This document shows, piece after piece, positions 1-9,893 of a stretch of DNA of 64,000 nucleotides (positions within the stretch are counted from its first letter, which is position 1; each line of letters begins with the position of its first letter). Made by a program: the position numbers and the translations under genes. The stretch comes from Mytilus trossulus (lineage: Eukaryota; Mollusca; Bivalvia; Mytilida; Mytilidae). Location of the stretch: positions 32,630,474 to 32,694,473 of the forward strand of contig NC_086380.1 in the NCBI RefSeq assembly GCF_036588685.1, read 5' to 3'. The notes beneath the pieces were generated by a model. That model had not been told where the DNA came from. It made no database searches and saw only the letters and a list, made by a program, of their open reading frames with translations.

Positions 1-3000
1 AATATAATTCAAATCATTAATTTTACTCTCTATTGTATAAGGACCACAATATTTAGCCTGTAAAGGATGTCCAGGGACAGGCAGAAATACAAGTACCTTA
101 TCACCAGGCTCAAAAACTCTGTCCCTGGCAGCTTTATCATACCATATTTTCATCTTGTTCTGTGCATTTTTTAAGTTTTTCTGAGCAATTTGACAAGCAG
201 TATACAATTTTTCTTTAAATCTAGATACATAGTCTAAAAGATTCAAGTCAGTATGTTCAGTAAGCCACTTTTCCTTAATCAATTTTAACGGTCCCCTTAC
301 AGTATGACCAAATACCAACTCAAAGGGACTAAATCCAAGGGATTCTTGAACAGCCTCTCGAACCGCAAAAAGTAGAAAGTGAACTCCATCATCCCAGTCT
401 CTGTCAAATTGAAGACAAAAAGTTCTAATCATGTTCTTCAATGTTTGATGAAAACGTTCTAAGGCACCTTGAGATTCTGGATGATAAGCACTTGATCTGT
501 ACTGAGCAATCCCTAACTGGTATACGACTTGCTGAAATAAACCTGACATGAAATTTGATCCCTGGTCGGACTGTATAGACTTAGGAAGTCCTACTAATGT
601 GAAAAATTTGATCAAAGCTTTGACGATAGTAGGTGTCTTGATATTTCTGAGCGGAATAGCTTCAGGAAAGCGGGTAGATGTACACATGATTGTCAATAAA
701 TATGCATTTCCAGTCTTGGTCTTTGGTAGAGGTCCAACACAGTCAATTAGAACTCTGCTGAAAGGTTCGTCAAAGGCTGGAATAGGCAGAAGTGGTGCTG
801 GTGGTATTTTCTGGTTAGGCTTACCAACAACCTGGCATATATGACATGATTTGCAGTATTCTGCGACATCATTTCTAAGTCTGGGCCAGTAGAAATGCTG
901 CAAGATCTTAAGGCAAGTCTTCTTTATACCTAAGTGTCCAGCCAAGGGGGTGTCATGGGCAAGACCAATAATTTCTTGCCGATAAACTTTAGGCACCACA
1001 ACTTGGTATACCACTCTCCATTCCTCCTCTAAGGTAGCATCAGGAGGCCTCCACTTCCTCATTAAAATGCCGTCTTGATGGAAATAGCATTCAGCCTCTT
1101 TGTCTGCTTCCTCCTGTGGTTGAGCTCTCTGGCTGAGCTGAAGAACCTCAGGGTCTTTATGTTGTTCTTCGGATAAATTTTCTCGGTCTAATGAATGGCT
1201 GTTAACGTCTGGCCATGGCATAATAACATTCTTGTTAACACTAGGTGGTTTTGTAATGGCCTTTTCTGAGCTACCAGGACCTTCAATGTCAGCTATAAAA
1301 GTGTCAGAAAGGTCCATGTAATCAAATTTGTCTTCTTGCAAATTCTCATATTGTTGTTTTCTAGCCATCGCCCTAGTAACAACACAAGCTGGATACAATT
1401 CAGCATCATCTTCAGGTGATTTAACATCCACCACCGGTTCACTGGTAACAATTGGTTCAGCAACCACTTTGTTCCTAGCTAGATCATTTCCTAGCAATAA
1501 TGTAACACCCTCAACAGGGAGATTAGGACGAACACCTACAACAACTGGTCCAGTTATCAAATCTGACTTCAGATAAATACGATGAAGAGGAACATCTATA
1601 CAACCCAACTCTACACCTTGTAACAAAACGGAGGCACCAACAGAAGTCTTCTCAGACAAAGGCAACACACCTTCTAACAATAAAGATAGAGAAGCTCCAG
1701 TGTCCCGTAAAATCTTAATAGGCTGAAGAGTGGTATCATCAACAATAGCAACAAACCCATCAGACATGAAGGGTTTATATTCCTCCATATAATCACAAAA
1801 ACTGGACTTAAAAGCCTGACGCGCAGGACATTCCAATGTACTGGTAATATAAGGTGTCGTACAAGCACTGGTTTTTGGCTTATTATCTCGTTCATTCTTC
1901 TTCTGGAGTTTAAAACAGTCAGCCATCAGGTGACCAGTCTTCTTACAATAAGCACAAGTCAGTGACTTCTTCTCAAAAGTATCAAATTTTGGACTAGACA
2001 TATTATAACTGGACTGACTCTTATTCTGTGGATAAGGCTTACTATCAGTATGATCAGTGCTTTGATTTTTGTAATTTCCACTGGAAGTATTAACATTTTG
2101 ACCCTTGAAACTTCTTTTATGTGAAAGAGTATAATTATCTGAAATAACAGCTGCATCATGTATTGACTCAACAGTTTTGTCGTCTAAATGTGTTTTTAAG
2201 TCTAAATGAACACATTGTTTGAACTCTTCTAATAACATCAATTGTCTTAGGTTATCAAAATTGTTATCTGTTTTCTTTGAAGTAAGCCATTTATCAAATA
2301 GATCTTCTTTTTCCCGAGCAAATTCCACATAGGTTTGCGAATCAAACTTTTTATAAGATCTAAATTTCTGTCTATATGCTTCTGGTACTAGCTCATAGGC
2401 TTTCAAAACTTCCTGTTTCACCGTGTCATAATCAGAACTTTTTTCTGATGGAAGTGCAGAGTATATTTCAGCGGCCTTCCCCTCAAAAACACTTTGCAGC
2501 ATCGTAGTCCAATACGGCATAGGCCATTTCAAATTGTTAGCAATTTTCTCAAACTGTGGAAAATATTTATCAACTGTTTTTTCACAAAATTTTGGAACCA
2601 AACGTATGTTTTTTGCTGCATCAAAATAATCTGATTTCGAGTGAACTTTAGTGTTGCTTTCTTCTTTGACCATTTCAATTTTCAGTTTCTCCATCTCTAG
2701 CCTTTCACTCATTTCAAGTTCTTTTAATTTAAATTCATCTTCTTTTTCTTTTTTCTCCATTTCTAACCTTTCCTTCATTTCCAGTTCTGCCTGTTTTAAT
2801 TTAAATTCATCTTCTTTTCTTTTCTCCATCTCTTTCATTTCCATTTCTTTTAATTTAAGTTCATGTTCTAATTCAAGCTGTTTTAACTTAAAGGCGTCAA
2901 CATTTTCAACCTTAAGATCAAGAGCCTCTTCACCTAAAATTTCTTCGTCAACTAATTTGTCTATAACCAAATTTTTTATAATTTGTTTTCTCATAGATAC

Positions 3001-3111
3001 TTTAAAAACTAATTTCAGTTGTTTAGCAAGCAACACTAGTTCCTCTTTCTTTAAATTATCAAAACTCTCCAGGTCTGGCGTTTTCAAAAATTTACCAGCA
3101 TCAAATGCCAT
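1..3111 (-). CDS. Gag-protease-integrase polyprotein of an LTR retrotransposon (partial, open at left edge)
   Basis: 1037 codons are visible, ATG at 3111. Residues ~75-160 are a Lys/Glu-rich, probably coiled-coil segment with tandem FKLK-containing repeats. Residues ~170-340 are a Gag-like helical region. A CX2CX4HX4C zinc knuckle lies at ~386-399. The protease active site DTGAS is at ~470-474, with the companion LLGNDL motif near 537. A linker with the CVVTRAMARK signature follows, then the H2C2 integrase zinc domain (~715-755) and the DDE core. The core Asp residues lie in LIDCVG and SDQGSNF, and the Glu follows the second Asp by 35 intervening residues in GALERFH. A GPY/F-type module (KYCGPYTI) sits near residue 1025. 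No reverse transcriptase lies between protease and integrase. In the Gmr1-like group the reverse transcriptase follows integrase, so it is expected beyond base 1. Confidence 0.93.
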   Translation of the reverse strand, partial: MAFDAGKFLKTPDLESFDNLKKEELVLLAKQLKLVFKVSMRKQIIKNLVIDKLVDEEILGEEALDLKVENVDAFKLKQLELEHELKLKEMEMKEMEKRKEDEFKLKQAELEMKERLEMEKKEKEDEFKLKELEMSERLEMEKLKIEMVKEESNTKVHSKSDYFDAAKNIRLVPKFCEKTVDKYFPQFEKIANNLKWPMPYWTTMLQSVFEGKAAEIYSALPSEKSSDYDTVKQEVLKAYELVPEAYRQKFRSYKKFDSQTYVEFAREKEDLFDKWLTSKKTDNNFDNLRQLMLLEEFKQCVHLDLKTHLDDKTVESIHDAAVISDNYTLSHKRSFKGQNVNTSSGNYKNQSTDHTDSKPYPQNKSQSSYNMSSPKFDTFEKKSLTCAYCKKTGHLMADCFKLQKKNERDNKPKTSACTTPYITSTLECPARQAFKSSFCDYMEEYKPFMSDGFVAIVDDTTLQPIKILRDTGASLSLLLEGVLPLSEKTSVGASVLLQGVELGCIDVPLHRIYLKSDLITGPVVVGVRPNLPVEGVTLLLGNDLARNKVVAEPIVTSEPVVDVKSPEDDAELYPACVVTRAMARKQQYENLQEDKFDYMDLSDTFIADIEGPGSSEKAITKPPSVNKNVIMPWPDVNSHSLDRENLSEEQHKDPEVLQLSQRAQPQEEADKEAECYFHQDGILMRKWRPPDATLEEEWRVVYQVVVPKVYRQEIIGLAHDTPLAGHLGIKKTCLKILQHFYWPRLRNDVAEYCKSCHICQVVGKPNQKIPPAPLLPIPAFDEPFSRVLIDCVGPLPKTKTGNAYLLTIMCTSTRFPEAIPLRNIKTPTIVKALIKFFTLVGLPKSIQSDQGSNFMSGLFQQVVYQLGIAQYRSSAYHPESQGALERFHQTLKNMIRTFCLQFDRDWDDGVHFLLFAVREAVQESLGFSPFELVFGHTVRGPLKLIKEKWLTEHTDLNLLDYVSRFKEKLYTACQIAQKNLKNAQNKMKIWYDKAARDRVFEPGDKVLVFLPVPGHPLQAKYCGPYTIESKINDLNYI

Positions 3112-3178
3112 TTTGTAGAATTTTGTTGGCTAGTTATAATAAAAATATTAAACAAATTTTGAATAAAATATGTTCAGT

Positions 3179-3196
3179 CTCCCGGACGAGCCCCCA
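3179..3196 (-). other. Primer-binding site, tRNA-Pro type
   Basis: On the minus strand this reads TGGGGGCTCGTCCGGGAG, starting five bases after the LTR end. Seventeen of 18 bases fit the well-known proline-tRNA primer site of retroelements. The position, immediately inside the LTR, confirms both the LTR boundary and the direction of the element. Confidence 0.85.
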
Positions 3197-3201
3197 ATTT
3201 C

Positions 3202-3799
3202 TGTTACGGCCAGAAATCGCCTTTAAATTGTAGCCAACAAAAGACACAAATCAATAGTAAAATTTAACAATATTTATTATACAAAAGTTTACAAGAAGTA
3301 TTTTACAAATATAAATGTTAACTTAACTGTCAAAATATGAGTCCACTCTTTTATCTGTATCCGGAAATCTTTCGGAATCCAATCTGAATATTATGTTCAC
3401 TAATAAGGTCACAATCTAGTATGATGTTGTTTGTAGAATAAAAGTGTCAATCCAAATGCTGTGAATACTAATGTCTATCAATGTCTATGTCCAAGTTTAA
3501 TTATGAGAGTTTAACTTTAGTGTCTGTATATATATAGTTGTGACGGATTATTCTAGAACACGCTAGAACGGAACATTGTGGAAAATCCTGGAAAGTTACA
3601 ACGGAAGTTTCTGGAATAACGTAGAAGTTTAAATTACGCATCTTTTATAAGGATCATTCTAGAAAGTTCTAATCATTCTGTGATTGTTCCAGTGATTCCT
3701 AAACTGCACAGTTATAAGATTATTTGGTAAACAACTATCAGGCCATACAACACAAATTAGGCCAACATAAATAAACATAATAATTACAATATCATAACA
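3202..3799 (-). repeat. 5' LTR of the retrotransposon (598 bp)
   Basis: The boundaries are a TGTTA...TAACA terminal inverted pair. The inner end lies next to the primer-binding site and the outer end abuts an unrelated repeat. On the minus strand a TATATATA box lies about 265 bases into the LTR and an AATAAA signal at 3278-3273, giving a plausible U3-R-U5 layout. Only one LTR is in the window. Confidence 0.85.
3527..3536 (-). promoter_or_regulatory. TATA box of the LTR promoter
   Basis: A run of alternating T and A inside the LTR, about 250 bases upstream of the AATAAA at 3278-3273, placed as expected for a U3 promoter. It is assigned by position only. Confidence 0.45.
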
Positions 3800-3905
3800 C
3801 CCTCGGGGATTTAAAACTCCACCAGCAGTGGCATCGACCCAGTGGTTGTAAATACACTCATCACAGATACCGGAATTAAATTTAGAACAGACGTTCTTTC
3901 TTACA
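3800..3905 (+). repeat. Fragment of the 355-bp mussel repeat family at the retrotransposon insertion site
   Basis: The first ~53 bases (CCCTCGGGGA, then a match through GGCATCGACCCAGTGG) match 37986-38036 in the tandem array. The following bases, with an ATACCGGAATTAAATTTAG core, resemble the start of the next array unit. This indicates the retrotransposon landed inside an existing copy of the family. Confidence 0.65.
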
Positions 3906-5421
3906 AATTAAGACGGATGGCTGTCCGTCCAACTAATAATATAACTTATAGATACAAACGTACAGTTTTAGAAAACTGAATGTGTTTTGCTTTTAATGGA
4001 TTCATACGAAACTTGCTTGTTTATTATTCAGATGTCTTCGTTATGACGACTGTAGAAACCATTTTGTTTGTTGGTACCCTTATTGTTATTGATATATCAA
4101 TGGCTATCTGCTAGTGGACTTTCAGACTTTTCGATGTTGACATAGGAACGTGGATATAGTTTAACAGAAATTTTCTGGAAAATGAATGTTCGAAATAATT
4201 TGGAATTCGGGGATGTATATCCCTAATAGTATATAATATATCATAAGCGTGCGAGTTAGCCATGGAGCAAGGAACAATATTACTTGATATCTATCGAAGT
4301 GCAAAATTGGTAACTTATCGGAAGTGCTCTTTGAAAGTAGTTTATAAAGAAAGACAACTGCAAATTATCCATTTTTATATCAAATGTAAAAGTCATGTAT
4401 AATTCTATATTGCAAGCTTAAGGCTACAATTATATGTGACATTATTTTACAAAACTAAATGTATACATAATGTATGCAAAAAGAAATAACAAAACATGAT
4501 TTGAACGATATCAGTTTAACAGACTATAACACACTAGATTTCTATATTAAGGACTGATATAAATCACAATTAACATTACCATTACAACAGACAACAATCT
4601 TCTAACAAGTTTATAGATTTTTAAAATAGGAACTTTATAGGATAAAATAACACAACATACAAAATACAAGTAACCACTATTTAAAAACAAATTAACCTTT
4701 GAAACTTGGTATTTAGCGTTTCAATGCTAAGCACATCAATATTCTTAAAATATAGAAAAATCAACATAATCTTTTATTAATATTTATTCGATTTTTCTCC
4801 TTCAAAAAAGACATCACTAGTTCAATTAAGATATTCTGCGACATTCCTTTTACACTAAAGGCAAATTAGTGTCAGAATATACAAGAGGAATATTTCAAGT
4901 GATAAATTGGAAATTAAGGGTTAAAAAATACGAGTTAAACGACCAAAAGACAAACATCAGTCTACAAAACATAAGATAGAAACAAAAGAATGAGCAACTC
5001 AAACAGCGTCAAAACGAGAATATTCTAAGGAACCTCCGAATGATTGGGAGAGCTTGTTCCATAGTATATGAGACCATTCGTGTTACGCGTACATGTACAT
5101 CACACGTTGATAATTTATATCAAGTTATTAGACATCGGGCCAACAGTGGATTGTTAATTTTCTATTATCTGGTCCAACAGACATCAATAAATAGAAAAAA
5201 ATTGAACAAACACTTGTTGTATAATATATCAAACTTAACAAAGAATCACACACGATCGCACATAAATGTACTGCATCAAATTGACAGTTTTCGCTGTTTG
5301 ATAATACATGAAAATATAATTTTCATTTCATTTCGATTCATACAAACATTTTATATCTTAATGACTTTGAAAAAACCCTTTAGATACAATTGTGGCATAC
5401 AAAGTTATCTATTTACTTCTG
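3906..5421. other. Intergenic, no gene seen
   Basis: AT-rich DNA between the retrotransposon and the GPCR. I see no splice-supported coding exon, RNA gene or clear repeat. A 157-codon plus-strand frame reaching into 5513 is largely antisense to, or beside, the GPCR tail and has no family resemblance. Confidence 0.5.
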
Positions 5422-6459
5422 TTAATCTACATCGTCTGAGTTTACTTCCATTTGCAAATGACGCATGCAGAACGCCGTTAAATCAGACTTTAAAAGAGCA
5501 AATGTTCTTCTGAGTTCAAAGTTCAATGTGAAGTAAACTGGTAAAAACAAAAGATAAGATACCAGCAACATAAAGTGAGCGATGATTAGTGACGTATACG
5601 CACATTCCTTTGAGGTATTTTCTGAGTAAGTTAATTTGAGTATAATAAACACTGTAAGAGGCCATTCTACCGCCAATGTTAATAGTAATATTCCTAACGA
5701 CTGGCATTGCTTCATTGTAAACCTTCTATTGCGAGGTATAGCAGTTAAGCTGTTAACAAATACTCTTTTGCGTCTGAGGTAGCTTAGACGAATAGCGTAA
5801 ATTAACGGAACCACACAAACTGACATAATCACACATGGCACTATTTGAACGACTATTGCACAAAACCAGTGATAAAATTTGATATAGTAAATATTATCTA
5901 TCCCGTTTCGATAGCTAAACGTACATGGTTCTCCAGAATCATGAACAAAATCAAAGAACTTATAACCATGTATTATTGATGAACATGTATAAATTATAAA
6001 AGTAAACGTCAGAAATCGATCCACTTTCAGCCATACATATGCACTGAACGGATAACGAAAACTGAGAAATCTTTGAATGCCAAAGACAACTAGTTGCCAT
6101 AAAGTAGCTGTGTGAAAAATGTTTGGCAAAACAAATCCCAATACTCTGTATGCATTACACCAGTTTGCTGAAATCGGGTCCGCCATATTGTCTCGCAAGA
6201 AGAAATAAAAGAAAATTGGAAGTTGAGAAACACCTTGTAGCGTGTTTGATATAGATATACCCGTTGTCTGTACTGTAGAAGCAGTTATATCGTCTTTTAC
6301 GTAATTGATAACAAGAATATACATAACATTAAAACACAATGTAATGAATATTACTAAAGGAGCAGCTATACTGTATAAAGTTTTAGCGATTTTAAAATCA
6401 CATTCTGACGAAAACGTACCGTTTACGAATGGCGGCAATCCTAACAATGCTTCCTCCAT
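5422..6459 (-). CDS. Class A peptide GPCR, sex-peptide/myosuppressin-receptor-like (DMSR) group
   Basis: An intronless 345-residue seven-transmembrane receptor, a usual length for the class. The N-terminus is short and extracellular with an NGT glycosylation site. Approximate helices are TM1 29-53, TM2 64-87, TM3 103-131, TM4 148-168, TM5 192-222, TM6 248-272 and TM7 284-312. The likely extracellular disulphide joins Cys101 and Cys179. The TM3 end carries PNIFHTATLW followed by IQRF in place of the DRY motif. The spacing of Cys101 to Arg130 and the P..FHTA..W pattern are those I know from sex-peptide, myosuppressin and dmsr receptors, whose signature is QRY. TM7 has LPVYF in place of NPxxY. 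The ligand is probably a neuropeptide; that is inference. The start is the first ATG, with no splice signal needed. Confidence 0.85.
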   Translation of the reverse strand: MEEALLGLPPFVNGTFSSECDFKIAKTLYSIAAPLVIFITLCFNVMYILVINYVKDDITASTVQTTGISISNTLQGVSQLPIFFYFFLRDNMADPISANWCNAYRVLGFVLPNIFHTATLWQLVVFGIQRFLSFRYPFSAYVWLKVDRFLTFTFIIYTCSSIIHGYKFFDFVHDSGEPCTFSYRNGIDNIYYIKFYHWFCAIVVQIVPCVIMSVCVVPLIYAIRLSYLRRKRVFVNSLTAIPRNRRFTMKQCQSLGILLLTLAVEWPLTVFIILKLTYSENTSKECAYTSLIIAHFMLLVSYLLFLPVYFTLNFELRRTFALLKSDLTAFCMRHLQMEVNSDDVD

Positions 6460-7800
6460 TACTGTGTGAAAAATTATTGATTACACAGACTTAAATGTGT
6501 TGATCCTAATATGTCAACAAATATACAAATCAATCGCTATTGTTTAACAACATTTTCCTGTTAATTACTAGTAATACACATAATATAAAATCACATTCTT
6601 ATTAGAATATTCTAACTTAAAATATCGTAAGCACTAAAATAAAGGATAAATCTAAGCAGATAAATTTTAGCATCTAGTATTGATTTCCTTTTTATGAACT
6701 TAATTATGCATCAATTGTGTAGGCGAGAAAATAGAAAAGTGTAAGAAAAATTATAATTTCTCAGTCTTCTACAAGACTTATGGAGATTTTCTGCAAATAT
6801 ACTATCTTAGTATGCTTAATTAGATGTTTCTCTGTTATATCAAATTATTCATGATTTCGTCCAATAAATACTTCTACAAGTTATCATTGATCTTTCTATT
6901 TGAATTAGTTTGTTTAAAACATAATTTCTAGTGTCATAAATGAATCTATATGTTTTATCTCGTTAGTAACACATTTTACATCCACGAAAGATTTCAACTC
7001 ACGGCAGTTGCTACAGTTTTGAATATGCACACATTAGCATATTTCTGACTTTTACAAATGTTGCATTTCTGGTATTGAGACAGAGTCTTTTTAATGCAAA
7101 AATCCCTCGTGAACTATAAAGGCATCCCGAAGCTCCTTTGTGTTAATCCAATTAAATTTAATCAAAAGTGCATACATAGAGAAAAAAAAAATAGAAAAAT
7201 TCAATAGCAGTAAATAAATTCAAAAATTGTTATCAAATAATCAAATCCCATATATTAGTACTAGTATTGATTTTGAAAAGACAAATCCAGGTAAATAAAC
7301 AAAACCAAATGAGTAGAATAAGCACAAAAGTAGCGAGACCGGTTGGGTCGATATGGTACGCGTCTCAGCTATGGATGCAACACCTGCAATGTGAATCCAA
7401 AAAAACGTTCTGTTCTATCTAAGGTAAAACCTATTTGTAAGTCACTCGGTAAGTCACATTCGAGTAAAAAATGGATAAATTAAGTGGTTTGTTACGACCA
7501 TTTGAAAACTGTGAAAATAGGGGTTGAAATATTACTATATACTGGTGTATTGTTAAAGACTGTATGTCGACCTTTAAATGTCTTTTCTTTTTTTGTGTTG
7601 TTTTTGGTTGCTGTCTCATTATTGAATAACCAAAATCACTTATAAATCATATGTGCAGCTTTAATTTAGATAAAAAAAAAACGTCTTTCAAATACTGCTT
7701 ACATCTTAATTTAAAAATAAAAAAAATGTGTACTTTATATAGTAATTAGGTCTAACCAACATCTCTTTAAAAGTTGACATCAGACAAAGAACCCAATTAT
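6460..7800. other. Intergenic, no gene seen
   Basis: AT-rich sequence upstream of the GPCR, with no recognisable exon. A promoter for the GPCR may lie here but I see no distinctive core element close to the ATG. Confidence 0.45.
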
Positions 7801-8391
7801 ATGAATGAATGAATGAATGAATGAATGAATGATCTTTATTCTCATAAACCAAATACATAGTTACAGAGAAGATATTACAATAATATATATAACATATATA
7901 AGATATAGCATGTGTGAAATACAAAATTAATATGATAAATATTTACACAAATGATAAATAAACATATAGTTGTATTAACCAGGAGGATAGACTTTCACAG
8001 AAATAGATTTAATAAATCTACAAAGTTTCTCAAGTTCAACAATATTTTGGGTTGAACATACTTGTTTGAATTTGATAACATTTATATTTTTAATACAATA
8101 ATGAGGTAAGTATTTGCATCTTTCATCTTTGAAATAATTACAAGACATGATATAATGGTATTCATCACCAATGTCAGCTGAGCCACAAAGGTGACACAAT
8201 CTTTCAGATCTTGGTATGTTGCGCCACCTTCCCGTCTCAATGGGCAAACGGTTATTCCCACATCTAAATTTACATAAGGTTATTAATAAATTAAATGGTA
8301 GAACTGATAAATAGTGTTCAAATTTAAAAACATTTTTGTACAATCTATAACACAGCCCCTTGGGCGAAGTGTTCATTTCTGTTGACCATTC
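7801..8391 (-). mobile_element. 5'-truncated LINE (non-LTR retrotransposon) 3' end
   Basis: On the minus strand this runs from a coding remnant (8376-7975) through a short 3' UTR to AATAAAG and a tail of tandem four-base repeats (plus-strand ATGA, eight copies at 7801-7832). A 3' microsatellite tail after an AATAAA is typical of several LINE clades. The element is cut off at about 8391. Confidence 0.7.
7975..8376 (-). pseudogene. C-terminal fragment of a LINE reverse-transcriptase ORF
   Basis: 133 codons are open to a natural stop. The sequence carries RLPIETGRWRNIPRSERLC, then CHLCG and DEYHYIMSC. This is the cysteine/histidine-rich tail found after the reverse transcriptase of bivalve LINE proteins. 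The catalytic part is absent because of 5' truncation, so it cannot act. A diverged second copy of the same module lies at 51222-51474. Confidence 0.75.
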
Positions 8392-8457
8392 AAATCACAC
8401 TAGTCAAAGCCATGAAATGTTTTCCCTTGTAGCATTTTTTTGTGTACTTTTGGACTA

Positions 8458-8535
8458 ATTAATATGAAATTGAGAATGGAAATGGGGAACGTGTCAAAGA
8501 GGCAACAACCCGACCATAGAAAAAACAACAGCAGA
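8458..8535 (+). repeat. Dispersed mussel repeat fragment (GTGTCAAAGAGGCAACAACC family)
   Basis: The segment with AATGGAAATGGGGAACGTGT, then CAACAACCCGACCATAG, is one I recognise from many bivalve sequences. The opposite end of the same family occurs in the other orientation at 14135-14430, 47210-47345 and 53685-53925. Confidence 0.6.
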
Positions 8536-9139
8536 ATATATTTCATTTACTTCATTAGTGATTTCAATCAAATCCATGTAAAATTTAATTTAGTATGATT
8601 AATATACGTAAAAGCTAAATAAGTATGAAAGTTGTCAACTTGAATACAAGCATATACGTACAAACACGTAGCTTGTCGGTCACTTTGTATTTATAATTAG
8701 AAAATTAATTAAAGGCTGGTAATATATTCAGTCCATGTTCATGTCAGGTATGACAAATTAAGTTACGCATTTATTTATATATTAAAGCGGCAACATTAAC
8801 AAGGTATGAAATCTTTTCTTTATTTCTGGCTTGTTTCACTCGGTCGAAGACATTTATTGAAGATTGATTGATTGATTGGTGATTGCCTTACGCCACACTA
8901 GCACAAACAGGTTAAAGCCATTTTATTTGAGGATTAAGGAGTTGATTTAAATATTTTAGGTTATTATATGTAAATATAAAAAAAACCATCTAAATTATTG
9001 TCAGGATATTGTTTAAAAATCATTCTAGGAGAATTTGCATTAAGCACATAAAATTCTGTAATTAATAATTTGGTCCATTCTGTCCGTACACATTTCCTTG
9101 GCATATTGATAAATTTATAGGTAAGCTCGGAAACCGGTA

Positions 9140-9422
9140 GAAAGAAATAATAAACAAGAATGTGTCCCCAGTACAGGTATGCCCCTTTCGCACTATCATT
9201 TTCTATGTTCAATGGACCTTTAAAATGGGGGGGGGGAATCTCTAATTAGAAATATCATAGCATTGGACACATGTGTACTAAGTTTCACGTTGATCGGACT
9301 ACAACTTCATCAAAACTACCTCGACCAAAAACTTTAACCTGAAGTTGGACAGACAGACGAACAGGACGGACGCAAATATCAGAAAAAAATAATGCTCATA
9401 AATGGGCTATAAAAAAGCCTTG
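9140..9422 (+). repeat. Dispersed bivalve repeat (GAACAGGACGGACGCA family)
   Basis: Contains AAGAATGTGTCCCCAGTAC, TCTATGTTCAATGGACC, a run of ten Gs, then GGACAGACAGACGAACAGG. I recognise this order from common non-coding bivalve repeats. The 82-codon minus-strand frame across it is accidental. Confidence 0.6.
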
Positions 9423-9599
9423 ATATTAAATAATATCACCATAAGGGCTTTCATAATGGAGGTTTGACATGTTTAATATCTAAGGGAGGTCACTCAAGAT
9501 AATTCTGGCATGTTTGTCAATGTAATGGAATTATATGCAACCATTAGGCAAGTAATAGGTTTAACTAGCTATGAAACCAAATTTCATCAACCATTTCTA

Positions 9600-9760
9600 C
9601 ACAAGCAAATGTCTGCACTAAGTCAGGATAATGGTAGAAGATTTGCATTCTTTCGATGTGTAAACTGTTTGAGCAACTGATTTTGTCATTTCAGTAGGGA
9701 CTCTACGTTTTGAATTTTCCTTGGAGTTCGGTTATCTTCACTTTTATACTTTTTTTTTGT
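9600..9760 (+). repeat. Dispersed mussel repeat (GGGACT-TTTTGAATTTTCCT family)
   Basis: The same family recurs at 30925-31095 and 50800-50970 (plus) and at 15470-15640, 19190-19380, 24650-24830 and 51860-51950 (minus). Shared landmarks are the AGGGACT..TTTTGAATTTTCCT block and a following GTGATTTT..CTTTT block. Confidence 0.6.
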
Positions 9761-9893
9761 GTAAAAGATCATCTTTATAAAATCAATAATTCAGATCAAA
9801 ATGCATCGTGAAGATTGTGTAAGTGCCAGTGTACAAACACCGAGTACTCTACCCTTCCAATTATCTTGACCCCTATTACCTCCTTTATTTAAT

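Larger units (their letters stand above)
1..3799 (-). mobile_element. LTR retrotransposon, Ty3/Gypsy class, Gmr1-like domain order (5' half; runs off the left edge)
   Basis: Reading the minus strand, the element starts with an LTR (3799 to 3202), then a primer-binding site (3196 to 3179), a 67-base leader, and one open frame from 3111 to base 1. No stop or frameshift interrupts 1037 codons, so this copy looks young. The frame encodes Gag, aspartic protease and integrase, in that order. The right-hand end abuts a fragment of a mussel dispersed repeat (3800 onward), so the element appears to have inserted into that repeat. The 3' part (expected reverse transcriptase, RNase H, second LTR) lies left of the window, so neither the target-site duplication nor LTR-LTR identity can be read. 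Confidence 0.9.

Noticed and set aside
2651-3118. Ser/Phe-rich plus-strand frame
   Set aside because: Antisense of the Lys/Glu-rich Gag segment of the retrotransposon.
5040-5513. 157-codon plus-strand frame
   Set aside because: Overlaps the GPCR 3' end in antisense; no recognisable domain or codon pattern.
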